Source of the DNA: Escarpia spicata
Lineage: Eukaryota; Annelida; Polychaeta; Sabellida; Siboglinidae
Reading direction: 5' to 3'
Length of the DNA: 64,000 nt
Assembly (NCBI GenBank): GCA_963995525.1
Contig: OZ023208.1
Coordinates: 25,602,808 to 25,666,807, forward strand
A program made the translations under genes and the position numbers. Below the pieces are notes generated by a model, which saw only the letters and a list, made by a program, of their open reading frames with translations, was not told where the DNA came from and made no database searches. Below, in pieces: positions 34,691 through 64,000 of this stretch (within the stretch, counting starts at the first letter, position 1; each line of letters starts with the position of its first letter).

Positions 34691-36883
34691 CTAAGTACAG
34701 CAAATGTAACACAGACAGAATATATATGGTTAACATGTTGACATAATTATTATTAGTTATAAACAAATGAACGCATGCAAACGCGCGCACACAAATACAT
34801 GATCACAACTAAACAGCTGATTGACAGGTAATTTCGCTCCCCGCCCGATCGCTGTCGACGAATGGTAATAGCGCATGGGCGTGGCCATCGCTCTACCGGG
34901 CAAAGAAAGCAAACTCGCTTCAAGGTTAGTCAGTCTGCAGGTAAACATGAGTGCATAGTTTACCAGATTCACGTAAATGTTAAAAGCAGTTAAAATGGAC
35001 GGATATGATTTCAAAATACTTAATTATTTATTTGCAGACAAATCACACAGCTTGCATAAGAAGGTGTTATATATGGCACATTTATACAGACGGTTGCATT
35101 TCTACAGATCTCCAACAATTCGGTGTTCTTTGGTCATATGTCGCTTCGCAGGAACATGCAATATACATATACCATCTACGTAAATATGCATCGTTGATGA
35201 TCATAGTTATAGGGACGAAACTCTCCCAATACAATAAAACGATAACAATAGATACAGAGAATATTTTACGCCGAGACAAATAGAGGAGAAAGAACGAAAT
35301 AAAGAAGTTGATAGGTATTGGTTCATTTAAGCATGGAAGACTGTAAGCACGACAGCTCCTGACACGTATACAATGTACATCGTTTCAAAAAAGATACTGA
35401 TGTTGGGCTTTTTGACGAGTCTACGATGTCGCTCGTCATCATAATTTATGTGCAACGATGCAACGGTGTTCTTTCTTTACACGCTGCGTTTAGTACATCG
35501 TTCCATTCCCTGTGAAACGTGACGCAACAATGAAGCTTACACGACAGGCGCTTGAAGAAAATATTATGAAAATTACATAATTCATAATGCAAACAATTTT
35601 CAACAAGTAGTTAAAGCATTGTTGGTGCATGCGCGATTGGTAGCAGGTCCTAGACAAATAATTTTGTCAGCGACGGTTTAAAATGTAAAAGGTAACAGCT
35701 GAAAGTGACATAACTCTTGTTCTTCGTATGAATGTAAAAATACACAATATATGTAGAAAACGGAATAGACACAAAAAGCTATACACTTTTTGAAAGAAAT
35801 AAAACCTATGTCTAACAAATTAATGCAATAATGCTAACATAGTTGCCGTCTGATCCGTTTGCAATGTCTGTCCTTTGTTTATGCATCCCCATTGGATTGT
35901 TCTCAAAACTGCGTCACATAGTAACATCATCTCTACTTAGCGACAACATCTTGGTAAAGCAAATCTAGTTTTTTCTGTCAGCAGCGTACAATCACAGGTG
36001 TAAGTATAACATGGATCACGATCTTGAAACTCTTGGGATGGATTCCACTCGTAAATATATAACGATTTTTGTGAGAGAACTGTTGCTCGAGCGACGCGAT
36101 ATATATTAAAAAGGTACGAATGGCACGCATCGACCGACAAGTGCTGCCGTAACAGCGGCTCCTTGCCAAAAGGAGGTAGATGGCGATGACACAACAACCA
36201 ACGCGAGTCGTCAGATGCAGATGATTCTGTATTCTCAGTGAACCAGTTCAACTGTTTAAGCGAGACCTTCGAGAATAAGTTATTGGTTGGTAATGATGAC
36301 TGCCATTTGCGTCATCAGTGATGGTTGAAAGCAAGTCATCAATGGTGGATGTTGGTTGTCAGCAGGTCATCAGCAATGTGTGTGGCTTGAAACGTCACTA
36401 GTGATGTCATTGGTGATGTTTGTCGGTAGTAAGTGACATTTTTGGCTGCGAGAAAACAATGACCATACAAAATGGTGGCAACATTGTAAACTCCACAAAT
36501 CATGTCTATTAGCGTGACAACAATATTTCGAGTCGAATGACTCAGCAAGGAGACATCTGTGAAGAAGAACGTGTGAGATGGTGTCCGCCCTGATACAGGT
36601 TATTGTGAGCAGTTGGTTATCCTCCGGAGGGTTCATGAGCGGCCATTTTTTTCCCAGCATGCACTTCCGGTTCCGGTGAGAGGATAACCAACCGCACACT
36701 ATAACTACTACTAGATACGTCTTGGTTGACTACCAACGCGCCCTTCCAAAGTGAAGCGTTGGATTCGGCAGGTTGAACTGTCGCGTTACCCCCGTGATGA
36801 CACAAACAGTGTGTCGACACGGCTTTGCACACGGGTAGTACACGGAAGACATCAGTATTTGCAGTGATGGAGTCGTTCGCTGC
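34691..36883. other. Intergenic and collagen 3' flank
   Basis: No gene recognised. The collagen 3' UTR must begin at 36883 and run leftward; I found no minus-strand AATAAA above about 35,031. A 12-bp perfect inverted repeat (GTTGGTTATCCT) brackets 36612-36692. Confidence 0.5.
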
Positions 36884-63586
<26,703 letters not shown>

Positions 63587-63927
63587 CTGGAAAACGCATT
63601 CAACATCGATAAATGATTGGTTTTGAGAACAACGGAATGTTCTCAGCCAGCTGAGAACTGGTTCTGTCATTACTGGGTTGCATGTAGCATGTTCCTGCTA
63701 CTTCGCTTGTGTTTTCCGCAGTTCAATAGCAGAGTTGAGTAAAGCCGAGGGACATTCCTTGTTAGAGAGATAGAGCGGTGACCAAAATACAAACATATAC
63801 AGCGAGAGTAAGATAGATAATGTACGCACGCACGCACGCACGCGCGCACACATACACCAATGAGAGAGGGGGAGGAGAGAGAGAGAGTGAGAGAGTGAGG
63901 GTGAGAGAGTGAGTGAGAGAGAGAGTG

Positions 63928-63993
<66 letters not shown>

Positions 63994-64000
63994 GAGAGAG
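63587..64000. repeat. Right edge: intron with ACGC and GA microsatellites
   Basis: No further collagen exon is visible. An ACGC run lies at about 63826-63848 and a GA/GTGA array from about 63862 to the window end. Confidence 0.85.

Noticed and set aside
35937..36251. 104-residue minus-strand frame downstream of the collagen stop
   Set aside because: Lies after the collagen TAA in likely 3' UTR or flank and has no recognised domain.

Overview
The window is nuclear DNA of an animal. Exons are short, introns are long with GT-AG borders, and the sequence between exons is AT-rich and full of simple repeats, MITE-like elements and decayed LINEs. All four genes I can support belong to metazoan families. 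The repeat style suggests a marine invertebrate, perhaps a lophotrochozoan such as a mollusc, but the sequence alone does not fix the taxon.

Layout. (1) 191-3985 (+): the 3' end of an LRRC71-like leucine-rich-repeat gene, four exons, with a 55-bp minisatellite in one intron. (2) 3986-12359: intergenic, AT-rich, no gene recognised. (3) 12360-19756 (-): a complete three-exon gene for a soluble LysM-domain protein (LYSMD1/2 family, 238 aa). (4) 19980-27742 (+): a complete four-exon gene for the gamma subunit of TFIIA (GTF2A2, 105 aa). Genes 3 and 4 are head to head, 223 bp apart between start codons, so they probably share a promoter. (5) 27743-36883: intergenic, with a 31-bp minisatellite, a terminal-inverted-repeat element and a decayed CR1-like LINE. 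(6) 36884-63586 (-): the last 29 recognisable exons of a long collagen gene whose 5' end lies beyond the right edge. The final part has a helical-looking non-collagenous segment, a Gly-X-Y block of about 117 residues with imperfections, and a short cysteine-containing tail. That layout fits the FACIT collagens.

I assembled the exon chains by checking reading phase at every junction: 238 codons plus stop for LYSMD, 105 plus stop for TFIIA-gamma, and 671 plus stop for the collagen part. The four genes belong to unrelated processes (a leucine-rich-repeat protein of unsettled role, a soluble LysM protein, basal transcription, extracellular matrix), and nothing suggests they act together beyond the shared LYSMD/TFIIA-gamma promoter region.

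I did not find a new multi-gene system. The most unusual points are a duplicated splice acceptor and coding tail in the last TFIIA-gamma exon, where both versions encode the same C-terminus; a minisatellite in which every unit carries splice-donor consensus on both strands; a TTAA-flanked MITE family in four copies, one ending 3 bp from a collagen splice donor; and a GFPGER integrin-type motif in the collagen.
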